Source: Bufo bufo
Taxonomy: Eukaryota > Chordata > Amphibia > Anura > Bufonidae
DNA length: 64,000 bases
Assembly (NCBI RefSeq): GCF_905171765.1
Contig: NC_053397.1
Location: 113,973,295-114,037,294 of the forward strand
Reading direction: 5' to 3'
This document shows positions 1 through 10,960 of the stretch, piece by piece. The notes under the pieces were generated by a model. That model searched no databases. It was not told where the DNA came from and saw only the letters and a list, made by a program, of their open reading frames with translations. Both the position numbers and the translations under genes were made by a program. The first letter of the stretch is position 1; every line of letters begins with the position of its first letter.

Positions 1-610
1 TGGTTATAAGGGAAAATAATAGCATTCTGAATACAGAATGCATAGTAAAATAGCGCTGGAGGGGTTAAAAATTATTTTTAAATTATTTAACTCACCTTAG
101 TCCACTGATCGCGAAGCCCGACTTTTCGTCTGTCTCCTTTGTTGAACAGGACCTGTGGTGAGCATTAATTACAGGAACAGGACCTGTGATTACGTCACTC
201 CGGTCATCACATGATCCATCACATGATCTTTTACCATGGTGATGGATCATGTGATGACCGGAGTGACGTCACCACAGGTCCTTTTCCTGTAATTAATGCT
301 CACCACAGGTCCTGTTCAACAAAGGAGACAGACGAGAAACCGGACTTTGCGATCAAGTGGACTAAGGTGAGTTAAATTATTTTTTATTATTTTTAACCCC
401 TCCAGCGCTATTTTACCTATGCATTCTGTATTCAGAATGCTATTATTTTCCCTTATAACCATATTATAAGGGAAAAAAATACAATCTACAGAACACCGAT
501 CCCAAGCCCGAACTTGGATCGGTACAATGTTTTGCACTCGTGCGGAAAAATCGCGGGTGTTCCCATAACGCACCCGCACATTTTCCCGCAACGCCCGTGT
601 GAAAGGGGCC
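1..610. mobile_element. Harbinger-type fold-back MITE, left end outside window
   Basis: Bases 1-71 are the near-perfect reverse complement of 392-462, and the palindrome is centred near 235. Outside this core, 481-610 matches the right part of the complete copy at 61598-62512 and ends in the same GTGTGAAAGGGG terminus followed by TAA. The element is therefore cut by the window start. TWA duplications and long terminal inverted repeats are typical of PIF/Harbinger MITEs. No coding capacity is seen. Confidence 0.75.
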
Positions 611-613
611 TAA

Positions 614-3143
614 GGCAGAAGGAGAAGACCATGTGTAAGCCTAACAGGTTGCACAATAGAAACATTAGCCCTCCCCTCCCAAGAGGTAGACTGCGCAAGT
701 AGAAAAGTTCCCATACCTTCTTACTATTGCCTTTGCTGAAAGAATATCAACATCTATCTTTTACTTATAATCAAACTGGTGTTACAAAAAAATGGACACC
801 CAAGTTGTATCATTTGTGAAATAATACCTCTAAATATTGCATCTATGTCCCCTGATGAGCCCACTTTACACACTGGGGGAAACGAGTTGGGATAAAGGGA
901 CCTATAAATTAATTGCGATGACCTTTGAAAACTGAAGGTTTTTTGTGTTTAAATCAGGATACAATTCGATATTGCAGAAATTGTACTGCGCATCTATTCA
1001 TCGTTATGTATTGAGCAATGACTCAACTTGATGTATTCAGCACTTTTTTACTCTGCTAAGTACATCAAAAGAGTACATCATTTATTTTTATTTTTTTTAT
1101 TGTTTACTCTGCGTCTATTATTTTTCGTATTTATAGTAGGGTATCTAATAAACCCACCTTAGGGCACCTTATTTAGGTGCCTTGCATATCTGTCTTCAGG
1201 GCCATCCGAGGGCTTGTAGGAGGTTCCTGAATATGGGATCGCCCTCATCGGGGCGGCCATTCCGTTCTATAGGAAGGGATCGATAGCATAGGGTGAGAAT
1301 CAAGGAAGGTCCCCCATTAGACCATCACCATCCTGCCTAGAAATCTGTCCTATCCCATATTGTGGAATCCGAATGACTGCCGAGTTTACACAGTCTTTCT
1401 TTTGATTTTATATTTCTTTTTTGTTGTGCATATTTTGTGTAGGGTAAATTTTAGCGTTTTCAATAAAGGCTACGTTTTAAATCAGGGTGGTACTCTGTGA
1501 CTACTCCATACTTGATTTTATACTGCCTTGGCATACTGACCCTTTGATGGGCTACTGTCTTAGCGGAAAATTACCTAAGCTATCTGGCTAGAGAAACTCT
1601 TCGAGGCCGCCTTACCCTTATTTATGCCAAAAAGGAAACAAAAAGCGCAGAGTACTTGTCCAATCCTTAGTTACCCCTGGGTAATGTGTAAGGCATCTCC
1701 GAAAAGTCCAGCTTATTCCTTTAGATTCCTGGGATTATAAGAAGTGCTTGAAATGTAATGAAAGGTAAGGATACCCAGATGGTAGTATAAGTAAACTAAA
1801 AGCTAAACTAACTAGAGATCCGAACCTAAAGAAAAAAAAAGGGGTCGGATCAATAACATTCTAGGAATTTTTAATACCGGACATTATACTTAAATCTATC
1901 ATAATCTTATAAAAGAAATCTCAAATGGGTTTCTCATCAAGTGTTTATCAAAATAATCGTAACAGATTTTAACAAAATATCTTAGATAGGTACTTATCTT
2001 GACAAGGAATGACCAACTGAGATGATTGCTGAACACAGATTCCTTGCAGAATATATTGAGACAGATGCTTTGATCCAAGATCCACTAGAGGCCTTTTGTT
2101 ACATCTACCAGAAGAACTTTAGACGTTAAATCTCCTTCCTCGCAATCTGGTATCCATGAAGGGAAAACTATCGTGGCTTCCATCCAACGGGGGAGCTCAC
2201 GGGTCTGCTGCCAGAGGTCCAAAGAGCACACTGGACCTTCAATTTTGGAATTCTAGATCCGTGGCAAGTATTTATAGAGTTTGCTGGTGCGCCATACCCC
2301 CTGTAGGCCCTCCAGACTAAATGTTCCAGTCGATCTTATTACTCCCCACCAGGAGCCATATAGGGCTCTGTTGATACGCCATACATACTGTAGGCCATTC
2401 AAGCAATATGGTGTAGTCCATTTTCTCACTCATCAAGAGTATTATAGGGCTTTGTTGGAGTGCTATGCCTATTGCAGACTATTGTCCAATTTGCCAACCA
2501 ACATAGGCACAGAACTAGTTCACCCTGCATGCATAGCCTACTCAGAGCCAAGTTTATTCATCCAGACACTGCTGCCTGAGTGGCCCACTTATTAAGACAT
2601 GGCAACAGAAGACACCAGCCATGCAGACACGGCCGCCAGTAGCCGTCCCTCATGCCGACATAGCCATAGAAGCCGTCGGCCATGTGGAGCTGTCCACTGA
2701 TCAACACACTAGATAAACTCAGCAGCAGAAGGAGACAGCAAGAGCAGTCATCCCAGCAAGCATAAACACAGAAGCAACAGCTCCCTAGGTACATGAGGCC
2801 ATCAGACAGCCAAAGACTCAAAAAAGGCAGTCAACCAGCCAAACAGCTATAGGCTCATAGGCAGCCCGCCACTCAAAAGGCAGCCAGCCAAAGTGGCACA
2901 GGCCCAAAGGCAACCCGCCATACAGGCACAGAATCAAAAGCAGCCAGCTAGACAACCACAGTTTCACAGGCATTCAGTCGACCAGGCATAGACTTTACAG
3001 GCGTTTAGGTGACCATGCCGTTCATCCCACTCAGCCTCAAAAGGTAGCCAACCAAGACCTTTAGCCATACAGGCATCAGTAATCATAAAAACCAACATAA
3101 CAGACGTTCAGGCAAGAAAGCCTGAAGACAGTCATTCAGTCTT
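614..3143. other. Unassigned AT-rich to mixed DNA, probably old TE remnants
   Basis: No convincing gene. It holds an orphan hammerhead-like motif near 843-895, a poly-A/T-rich tract near 1080-1130, and from about 2560 to 3120 a loosely repetitive stretch built on AGGCAGCCAGCC/CACAGGC-like words that grades into the tandem array at 3145. The motif at 843-895 suggests that part of 614-1500 is a decayed Penelope terminal repeat, but no RT or endonuclease reading frame was found next to it. Confidence 0.4.
843..895 (+). ncRNA. Orphan hammerhead-ribozyme-like motif
   Basis: CTGATGA at 852-858 is followed by a possible stem II (GCCCA / TGGGG with one mismatch), then GAAAC at 879-883 and a short self-complementary ACGAGT. 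The flanks TCCC and GGGA could form stem I. This is the element order of the minimal hammerhead ribozymes known from Penelope-like retroelements. The GG instead of CG before AAAC makes activity doubtful. Confidence 0.35.
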
Positions 3144-3144
3144 C

Positions 3145-3256
3145 CCGACACCATGAGGCAGGCAACCAGGCCCCGACGCCATGAGGCAGGCAACCAGGCC
3201 CCGACGCCATGAGGCAGGCAACCAGGCCCCGACGCCATGAGGCAGGCAACCAGGCA
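3145..3256. repeat. 28-bp minisatellite, 4 copies
   Basis: The unit GACGCCATGAGGCAGGCAAC plus CAGGCCCC is repeated four times head-to-tail. The first copy differs by one base (GACACC). It sits at the end of a longer, more degenerate stretch with similar words. Confidence 0.9.
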
Positions 3257-3927
3257 AACAACCCAAATATTTATTGTGTAACTTAATTAGAAAAAAAGAC
3301 CAGAAAATGGTCTAATGGTAGGAGTGGAAACAAATGTCCACCCAACAAAACCATGGGCCACTTATACAAATGACTCGGTACCAGCTCCCGAGTATAACAA
3401 GCGAATAAACAAAGAACGGAGCTCTAACATGATTAAAATATATACGATATATATAGAAGCGCTGGCACACATATCAGAGAAATAACAGGACATATCGTAA
3501 TGTGATTACCAAATGTTTAAATATATAGTAAGTTTGTACTATAGAGGATATATAGGATATGAAAAAAGGTTGTAAAACAATTTGGGTGGCTCCACGAGTA
3601 AGTAAGATAGTTGGGTGCTACTATCAAAAATGATTTCCCTCTCATTAAAAGTAAATTGGATCAAAAGGTGTAGATAGGCACAACCAAATATCTGGGTCAT
3701 TTGGAAACACAGTAATTAATCTATTACAATATAGAAAGGTACAATAAAATTCTCTCTCTGGTGCGTATTACAGTTCACCTATATGCGGTAAAAAGGGACA
3801 TAGATCCTAAATGTCAATCAATGAGCAGAGGCCGACCTCCATAAAATATCCAGAGGATAAGATGACATATGCAATAAAATAAAATAATATAATATAATAA
3901 TAACTTGGGTGATGATCAAAGATGATA
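3257..3927. other. Unassigned AT-rich DNA
   Basis: No gene seen. Around 3395-3450, on the minus strand, is a short block (GAGCTCCGTTCTTTGTTTAT preceded by ATTTTAATCATGTTA) that reappears on the plus strand at about 10935-11000. The two places therefore probably hold pieces of the same repeat family in opposite orientation. Confidence 0.4.
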
Positions 3928-3929
3928 TA

Positions 3930-4847
3930 CACTGCTCAAAAAAATAAAGGGAACACAAAAAGAACACATCCTAGATCTGAATTAATTAAATATTCTTCTG
4001 AAATACTTTGTTCTTTACATAGTTGAATGTGCGACAAAAAAAATAAAAATAAAAAAAATCACAAAAATTAAAAAAATGGACTCAAATTTTTTTTAACCCA
4101 TGGAGGTCTGGATTTGGAGTCTCACTCAAAATTAAAGTGGAAAAACACACTACAGGCTGATCCAACTTTGATGTAATGTCCTTAAAACAAGTCAAAATGA
4201 GGCTCAGTAGTGTGTGTGGCCTCCACGTGCCTATATGACCTCCGTACAACGCCTGTGCATGCTCCAGATGAGGTGGCGGACGGTCTCCTGAGGGATCTCA
4301 CCCCAGACCTGGACTAAAGCATCTGCCAACTCCTGGACAGTCTGTGGTGCAACGTGACGTTGGTGCATAGAGCGAGACATGATGTCCGAGATGTGCTCAA
4401 TTGGATTCAGGTCTGGGGAACGGGCGGGCCAGTCCATAGCATCAATGCCTTTGATGAGGATCTCATCTCGGTACCTAATGGCAGTCAGGCTACCTCTGGC
4501 GAGCACATGGAGGGCTGTGCGACCCTCCAAAGAAATGCCACACCACACTATTACTGACCCAATGCCAAACCGGTCATGCTGCAGGATGTTGCAGGCAACA
4601 GAACATTCTCCACGGCGTCTCCAGACTCTGCCACGTCTGTCACATGTGCTCAGTGTGAACCTGCTTTCATCTGTGAAGAGCACAGGGCGCCAGTGGCGAA
4701 TTTGCCAATCTTGGTGTTCTCTGGCAATGCCAAACGTCCTGCACAGTGTTGGGCTGTAAGCACAACCCCCACCTGTGGACGTCGGGCCCTCATATCACCC
4801 TCATGGATTCTGTTGCTGACCGTTTGAGCAGACACATGCACATTTGT
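3930..4847 (-). mobile_element. Tc1/mariner transposon, internally deleted and truncated
   Basis: The element begins just after a TA (3928-3929) with the terminal repeat CACTGCTCAAAAAAATAAAG. It carries a Tc1-type transposase fragment on the minus strand and stops abruptly near 4847, where Penelope-like sequence begins. The other terminal repeat is not seen on the far side of the PLE, so the 5' half is lost. Confidence 0.85.
4231..4830 (-). pseudogene. Tc1-like transposase fragment
   Basis: The minus-strand reading shows Tc1/mariner DDE landmarks: FTDESRF with the first catalytic Asp, and DWPARSPDLNPIEH holding the region of the third acidic residue. In intact relatives about 35 residues with the middle HDNARPH-type motif lie between these blocks. 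Here YRDEILIKG runs directly into IDAMDWPARSPDLNP, so the second catalytic Asp is missing. The part upstream of 4683 is in another frame and continues to the truncation point, so the DNA-binding domain is incomplete. The product cannot be active. The reading ends at 4231 with a normal C-terminal block for the family. Confidence 0.85.
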
Positions 4848-4981
4848 TGATAGGAGAAACCAGCACTCACTCAAATGCACGCTGCACGGGAAGAGGACGT
4901 CAATCCACAGTGATATGAACAAAGCATCTCAGCAGTCGCGTCTTAATGTGAATCAGATGTCTTTTATTCCATAAATGAAAA

Positions 4982-5027
4982 GACCAGGACCAGGTTTCGG
5001 CAATGTGCCTTCATCAACAGGTAGTCC
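4982..5027 (-). ncRNA. Hammerhead-ribozyme-like motif in PLE-A terminal repeat
   Basis: On the minus strand TTGATGA is followed by a GGC/GCC stem II, GAAA, a short self-complementary ACCTGGT and C at the expected cleavage position. The first core C is T. This matches the layout of PLE hammerheads with a loopless stem III. Probably degenerate. Confidence 0.5.
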
Positions 5028-5298
5028 AAATACAATCTTAACAAAATATATATGCTCTACAGTCACCGCCCACAGGAGCTAAAGTCCATCCCATAGAGGG
5101 AATGGCTACAAAGTTACAGGTGTAATCAATTTAATTTAATAATAAACAAGCCAAAGCAGAGAAAAAAAAAAAGAGAAAAAAAGCATCTAGATAGATATTT
5201 CATCTTACATTTGTAGATAATACTCTTGTATAACGTTCAAATTTTCAATACTGAGAAATAAACAGATATATTATAAATATATAACAAAATTATTCCTA

Positions 5299-5555
5299 TT
5301 ACAGATACATAACCTCATATTCCCTATTGAGGCCTCTAGGGTGCAATGTGTCCAATGTATGGATCCAAAAGGCTTCCCTCCGTAGCAACATCTTATTAAT
5401 GTCACCCCCCCTCCGTGGTCTAATCACCTGCTCTATAACCTGAAATTTCAGTTGGGCAATAGAATGTCTGCACTTTTCAAAGTGGCTTGGGATAGGTAAT
5501 AATAAGTTTTTAGTTCTAATGGTCGATTTATGCATAAAGTTGTGGGAGGAGCTCG
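5299..5555 (-). pseudogene. C-terminus of Penelope GIY-YIG endonuclease domain
   Basis: The minus-strand reading shows an SHFEKCRH block, then RRGGDINKMLLRREAFWIHT and PRGLNREYE. This is the conserved C-terminal end of the GIY-YIG nuclease of Penelope-like elements (RGGD, RE-FWI, P-GLN pattern; compare the intact copy ending at 23339). The GIY-YIG catalytic core itself is absent because the element is truncated just upstream. Reading-frame residues upstream of about 5555 look unrelated and GC-rich. Confidence 0.75.
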
Positions 5556-6517
5556 CTCCCCTATTTATACCGTTCAGCAGGAGGGCGCCCGTTCCATGCC
5601 GTTTCCTCTGCTGATCCGTGACGCACTTTCGGTTCGTATCCTTCCGTGACGCCACTTCGGTTTCAGTCCCCCCGTGGGTCCCAGAACGCGGCGCCTTCGG
5701 TGAGTGAGTGCTTCAGCACTGCTAGGTGGATGAGGCCTACCGGCGGCTGTGAGCACTTCTTCCCCAGCCTCGCTTACCTCCTGTCCGGACGCTCCCGGCA
5801 GCCGAGGTAGGCTCCCGGCCCTCGCGCAGGGGTTCCGGTCGCAGGGCAAACAAAGCGTCTTCAGTCGCCTCCCCCCTTCAGGTACTGGGCACCGCCGGCG
5901 CAGGCGTCGCTGCCGGGGGGGCGGTTCGGCTGGCACTGGGGCGGCATCCGGCGCCACGGCCCTCAGGCGGGGATCGGGATTCCTCCGTACGGCCTGGTGG
6001 CCTCGGGCGTTGATCTGGGCTCCTTGCTGGCCGATCCAGGCATTGGCGGGGTCCTGACCACCGCCTGACTTCCAGGGCGGGCACCCTCATCAGCTGGATA
6101 TACTAGGGACCGACCGCACGCACCCGGGCTGTTTCTGTCACTGGGGGTCAGCGTGGGGTGCGGGGCAGTACAGCCAGCCATAGACCTCTGGCAGCCGGCC
6201 CCGCGGCGGGCGCCGCTTCCCGTTCCCCGTAGGTCGGCGGCTGGTTGTCTGCCCTAGCAGCTGCAGCCCTTAACACCCGCACTGCTGAAAAAAAAAAAAA
6301 AAGGAAAAGCATTTCAATGTTGATTTTAATTTTGTTTCCCATGTTTGGTGTTGTCATATGGCAGGCGTTTCTACGGGTCACGCAGGTGGCATGTTCCCTG
6401 TTCGGACCTAGTATTTTGGTTATTCCATTTTCACAAGGTGGCTGGCATTCACTGAATCGCTCAGATGTCATGTGTTCCCCGGGTTACGCGAGGGCATGCA
6501 TTCCCTAGTCACTCAAG

Positions 6518-6838
6518 TGTCAGGTATTCCCTGAATCGCTCCGGTGTCAGGTATTCCCTGAATCGCTCCGGTGTCAGGTATTCCCTGAATCGCTCCGGTG
6601 TCAGGTATTCCCTGAATCGCTCCGGTGTCAGGTATTCCCTGAATCGCTCCGGTGTCAGGTATTCCCTGAATCGCTCCGGTGTCAGGTATTCCCTGAATCG
6701 CTCCGGGTGTCAGGTATTCCCTGAATCGCTCCGGTGTCAGGTATTCCCTGAATCGCTCCGGTGTCAGGTATTCCCTGAATCGCTCCGGTGTCAGGTATTC
6801 CCTGAATCGCTCCGGTGTCAGGTATTCCCTGACACCGG
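6518..6838. repeat. 27-bp minisatellite, about 12 copies
   Basis: Unit TGTCAGGTATTCCCTGAATC plus GCTCCGG, nearly perfect. One copy carries an extra G (about 6706), which shifts the phase. It lies in the 5' leader of the YR retrotransposon, upstream of gag. Long open frames across it are a by-product of the repeat. Confidence 0.95.
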
Positions 6839-7134
6839 AACTTCAAACCAGCCTCTGTCCTGTCGCCGGGCTCCTCCGTGTCCGGTCGCTCCCCTGTGCA
6901 AATTCAGGTAAGGTCCAGCCGAGTAGCTGCTGTTGCGCCCCGCCGCAGCACAGAGCTTGCTTCATCACGAGCTTCCATTCTTAGGTCTTCAGCTTCACCG
7001 GTGATATTGGTAGCGTGGGCCGTTCAATTCGGGTAGGTGGCGACCCTCCCTTCTCTGTGTTCATTTCCGTTCCCCCCGCTGCTCTCGGCCAGTCGTTCGG
7101 ATGAGGAAGGGGGAGCTTTTAATCACGTGTATAT

Positions 7135-8330
7135 TTGCTTACCTCTTTTATGCAGTGTAAGATGTCTCAAGCTCCTGAATCAGACTATAACCTGTCCTTA
7201 CTCGGGTCTCGGTGTCGGGGCGCGCCAGTTAACCCATCCCTGCGTAGCTGGACCATCCCAAAACTCGTCGCAGAGCTTAACAGGAGGGGAATCCGGCATC
7301 CCGCATCTGCAAGGCAGGCGGAGCTCTACCGTCTCCTGATGACGGAGCCGTAGGGTTCCAACGACCAGCCGTCTCTCTCTCTTCCTCCAGCTGTCCCTGC
7401 TGCAGTTGCAGTCTACATCGCAGTCTGGCCAGAATGGGGGGAATTGGAGTCCCGGCCTCCGGCGGCACCGCCATCCCCAGCCCCTCCTGCCATTCCTTCA
7501 ACTTCCCAGGACACGGCACCAGGTACGGTCCGTGCAGCCCCCAGATTGCTTTCTCGCACTTCATTCGCGAAAATTTAAAGAGGGATATCCTGGCAGGGAG
7601 GGATGTCAACTTGGCGTCCATTCTCATCGCGTCTCAGGACATGTCAGAGAATAAAATAATAAATTGGGAGAAGTCTCAGTAGTTCTCAGGGCCAGGACGC
7701 CCGCCTGAACCGTAAGCTATCAATTCCAGAGTTTGTCCTAGCTTACAGCCTCTACCGGGACACCATCTGTAGCCGTCCAGCCACACAGACGTAGAGGAAC
7801 TGGACTCGTACTTATACGGGTCACAGACTTGGGGTACAAGTACGGTGGAACCAACTTTTATGGATTACCACGGTCACTTTCGGCTAAGGCAGCCGCTGCC
7901 CTCGCCCAGTTTCAATTCATCACGGACTGGGCGAATCTAGACATGGAGCTGTTCTGTCGTCATTTTCGCAGGGTTACGGGCTCCCACGTGCGCGGCCTGT
8001 CAGTCTATCCAGCATACCGCTGACTGGTGTCCAAACCTTCCCGGCCCGGGAGGGTTCCCTACCAGGCCCCTCCAGCACCCAGCGGTTCCAGGCTTCCACT
8101 GATAAGCTGGGTAGGCCCATCACGTATTTGGGGCAGAGTCAGGTGTGCAATAACTTCAACGCTGGGGGTTGCGGTTTCAATAGCTGCCAAGCTGCTGCAA
8201 TCTGCTCCTCTGTTTTAGGGCCCATCCCCGTCCCAGCTGCAGAAAAGACAACACAAGAACCTATGACTGCCGACATCGAGCTCTTGGGCGTCCTATTGCA
8301 GGACCATCCCGATCGTCAGTTAGTCTAGTT
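7135..8330 (+). pseudogene. Gag-like protein of Ngaro/DIRS-type element, with SAP-like N-terminus
   Basis: The reading frame opening near 7135 contains LRSWTIPKLVAELNRRGIRH, which resembles a SAP-type DNA-binding helix-extended-helix. Further pieces in shifted frames follow: LAGRDVNLASILIASQD (about 7590-7640), YKYGGTNFYG and FSAKAAAALAQFQFITDW-like text (7829-7960), and a C-rich tail VCNNFNAGGCGFNSC (about 8140-8190) resembling the terminal Cys cluster of YR-element gag proteins. At least three frame changes separate them, so no intact product is possible. Family assignment rests on the order of blocks and the RT-RH-YR genes immediately downstream. Confidence 0.65.
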
Positions 8331-8559
8331 CCTTCTCGCCGGATTTGAGAGGGGTTTTCACACGGGTTTCATTACCCTCCCTCAAGTTTCCTGGGAGGGA
8401 AGGAACCTGCAGTCAGCTACCCAAGATGCGGCGGCAGTAGCCACCTTATTGCAGGACGAGGTCCGGAAGGGGTTCCTGCTGGGCCGTTCAAGTCCATCCC
8501 CTTCGCCACCTGGAGGGGTGAACCCAATTGGTCTGGTCTCAAGCAGTCCTCTAATAAAA

Positions 8560-9710
8560 GTCGCTTAATTTATGATTTGTCGGCTCCACACATGTCCCCT
8601 ATCCCCAGCCTCAACTCCTTGATCCCTCAGAGGAGTTTTCCATGACATACGCGTCCATCGATGAGGGCCATCCACAGTACGTCCTGCTGGCCGGGGAAGG
8701 GGCTTGGTTGGCCAAGGCCGACATAGCGGATGCCTTCAAATTGCTCCCCGTCCTTCCCCAGTTATGGAAGTACTACCCGTCTGATTGGGCGGACGGGTAC
8801 TATTTTGCCAACCGGCTCACCTTTGTTCCAAAAGCAGCCCGTGGCTGTTTGACAGGTTCGCTTGCGCGCTGCATTGGATCCTAGTTCATCACGGAAAATC
8901 TGGACATGGTCATCCATTACCTAGATGACTTCCTGATCATCAAGAGGCCCAGGGCTCCCCCTCGGGGTTGGCAAAGCTTGCTCCAGCTGTTCGCCAGCCT
9001 CAAGGTCCCCGTGGCGTCCTGCCAAGACGGAGGGTCTAGGCACCAGGGTTACCTTCTTGGCATCATCCTGGATTCGGTCCACATGGAGGCCAGCCTCCCG
9101 CGGCCAAGCTGGCTAAGATCCAGGCCGCCGTTTTCCTCTGCGGCGTCTTCCAGGGTCCTGTCCGAGCGGGGGCTCCAGTCCCTGTTAGGGTTCCTCAATT
9201 GTGCATTTAATATCATATCATGCCCCAGGGCAGGTCCTTCACTTCCGGCAGCTCCAGACCAGGACTCCACCGTCCAACTGGACAGGCATGCCATCCCCGT
9301 ATGTCGCATCCCCCACGGTGTTCACCGACGCCTCGGCCCTCCCGCGGGGTTCGCGGCCATCTTCCATCGCAGTGGTTGGTCGGCAGTTGGCCGGTGGACT
9401 CACATCCGAGGCCGGGGGTCCATGAAATCATCCCCACTATTGGAGTTGTACCCAATAGTGGCGGGCCGCCCAGGTGTGGGGTCCCTCTCTGGGCTAAACA
9501 AAATCAGCAATCTTCAGGACGGACAGTCAGGTACTGGTAGAAGTCATCTCCAAAGGGAGGGCCAGAGTCTCTCAAAACCATTGTCCCATCCTGCGTAGGC
9601 TTGTTTGGCTGTCTCTAACATTTAACTTTCATATTTTCACGTTCCATAGTCAGGGGGCACAGAATGTGGCGGCCGACGCCCTGTCTCGTTTTAATTACGA
9701 TATCTTCTCT
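8560..9710 (+). pseudogene. Reverse transcriptase-RNase H of Ngaro-like element
   Basis: AKADIADAFKLLPV (about 8710-8750) carries the first catalytic Asp of the RT palm, and HYLDDFLII (about 8912-8940) is the YxDD box. Downstream, VFTDASALPRGS (about 9318-9350) looks like the start of RNase H, and NVAADALSRF (about 9663-9695) is its usual end. The segments lie in different frames and a stop at 8881 interrupts the RT before YLDD. The domains are in family-typical order, between gag and the recombinase. Confidence 0.8.
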
Positions 9711-9719
9711 TTCAGGAAC

Positions 9720-10712
9720 TTCCAGAGGCAGACCCGTCGGTATTCCAGCTCCGCATTCAGCTCCCTCCTGTTGGACTAGGGCCCCTGATAGCATCCGCCC
9801 GGACCTTGGTCCAGCTTCCTCTAGCCGCAACACCGCCAGGAATTATGACGCCGGTTCAAAGTCTATAGGCAGTTCATTGACACCATCCACGGGGGGAGGT
9901 GGACGAGGGTCACATTTATTATGGCTTTTATAGCCCATTGCCACTCCCACCGCCCACTGTCATTCACACCATCAAACTATATTTGGCGGCATTCAGCACC
10001 ATCGGATGCTCGGGGACCCCTCTGCCAAATCCATTTTTTTAATCAGGCCATCAAAGCACCCTTAGGGGGATTCAGAAGGTCAGCACGGCGGTCCAGGTGC
10101 GCAGGCAACCAGTCTCAGGCGAGCTATTCCGCAGATTGTCCGTAGCCCCTAGACGGTCTCCTCTTTTGGGCACTCAGCAAGCATTTATCACCAAAGCGGC
10201 CATGTACTGGGGTTCTATGGATTTCTTAGGCCTGGGGAGTTCACCTGCTGCGGAGTCAACCGGGCAACACTGCTCGGGCGGCACCTTGCCTGGCATTCAG
10301 ACCATTTCATACTGTCCATCCCATCTACCAAGACTAATCAGGCAGGTCCTCCCACGAGGTAGAGTTCTTCCCCACGTCCAATTGTTGGTGTCCTATCAAG
10401 GTGCTCAAGGAGCTTCTGGCCTCACTTCAGTCGCCCGCGCTAGACGGACCCGTTGCTCCCGATAAACGGTAGGCCCCCTTTCTTCTGCCCTGTTCGTCTC
10501 CAACATCCGCACGCTGGCAGCAGGGTTGGGGTACAACCTAGCACGATATCCGGGCACTCCTTCCGCATAGGGGCCACTTCCGCAGCATCCAGGTCATCAG
10601 GTGCCGGCACATGTCATCTGCAAGATGGTCGTTGGCGATAGTCATGCTACGCAAGGTACATTCCCAATCCACAGGTCGAAATCGCCAGAGCCTTTTGTTC
10701 ATTAGCTTTATA
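9720..10712 (+). pseudogene. Tyrosine recombinase of Ngaro-like element
   Basis: The block GHSFRIGATSAA (about 10549-10585) matches the HxxR motif of YR retrotransposon recombinases, and CYARYIPNP (about 10648-10675, in a different frame) supplies the nucleophilic tyrosine region. An upstream segment (10097-10465) has recombinase-like text in several frames. The final frame ends at a TAG at 10710-10712. These enzymes integrate circular cDNA without target duplication. The copy is frameshifted between the HxxR and Tyr motifs and is not functional. I looked for an SGNH-hydrolase frame downstream, present in many Ngaro elements, and saw none. Confidence 0.7.
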
Positions 10713-10960
10713 GGTCTCATACTGCTCAATAAATCCTGTGCACCCTACACTGTGCCAGTCCTCTTTTTTGCCCACTTATTTAGGCCTTACCTCGTCTCTG
10801 GCTCGGGTCACTCCAGCCAGATAGGTCGGGGGCAGTCACGTAGGGCATGCCTCTTCTGTTCCTCGCTTAGCTCCTACTACAAATTTTATATATCACATAC
10901 ACATATATACACACACACATATACACACACATTTTAATCATGTTATAATTATTATATTTT

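Larger units (their letters stand above)
4848..5555 (-). mobile_element. Penelope-like element (PLE-A), 5'-truncated
   Basis: It joins Tc1 sequence at 4847. On the minus strand it has the end of a GIY-YIG endonuclease reading frame, then a 3' UTR/terminal region containing the motif GATGAAGGCACATTGCCGAA typical of Penelope terminal repeats. No RT domain is present. The boundary near 5555 is estimated from loss of protein similarity. Confidence 0.75.
5556..10960 (+). mobile_element. Ngaro-like tyrosine-recombinase retrotransposon, decayed
   Basis: In order on the plus strand: a GC-rich leader (5560-6500), a 27-bp minisatellite (6518-6838), a gag-like region (7135-8330), reverse transcriptase with YLDD (8560-9100), RNase H ending in NVAADALSRF (about 9660-9700), and a tyrosine recombinase with GHSFRIGA and a terminal tyrosine (to 10712). 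RT-RH-YR in this order is diagnostic of DIRS/Ngaro-type elements. The GHSFRIGA form of the recombinase motif fits Ngaro better than DIRS sensu stricto. Ends are estimates; split direct repeats were not resolved by eye. Many stops and frameshifts. Confidence 0.8.

Noticed and set aside
2281..2595. 104-codon open frame
   Set aside because: No domain, no splice or promoter context, and repeated CRPL/YCRP words suggest low-complexity repeat sequence.
5574..6181. GC-rich open frames on both strands
   Set aside because: Open frames are expected by chance in this GC-rich leader; compositionally biased Pro/Arg text with no family match.
6465..6911. 148-codon open frame with SLNRSGVRY repeats
   Set aside because: Produced by the 27-bp minisatellite whose period is a multiple of three; no start context, domain or neighbour supports translation.
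10712..10960. SGNH-hydrolase gene expected in some Ngaro elements
   Set aside because: The sequence after the recombinase stop shows no GDS or NDxxxH-type motifs.
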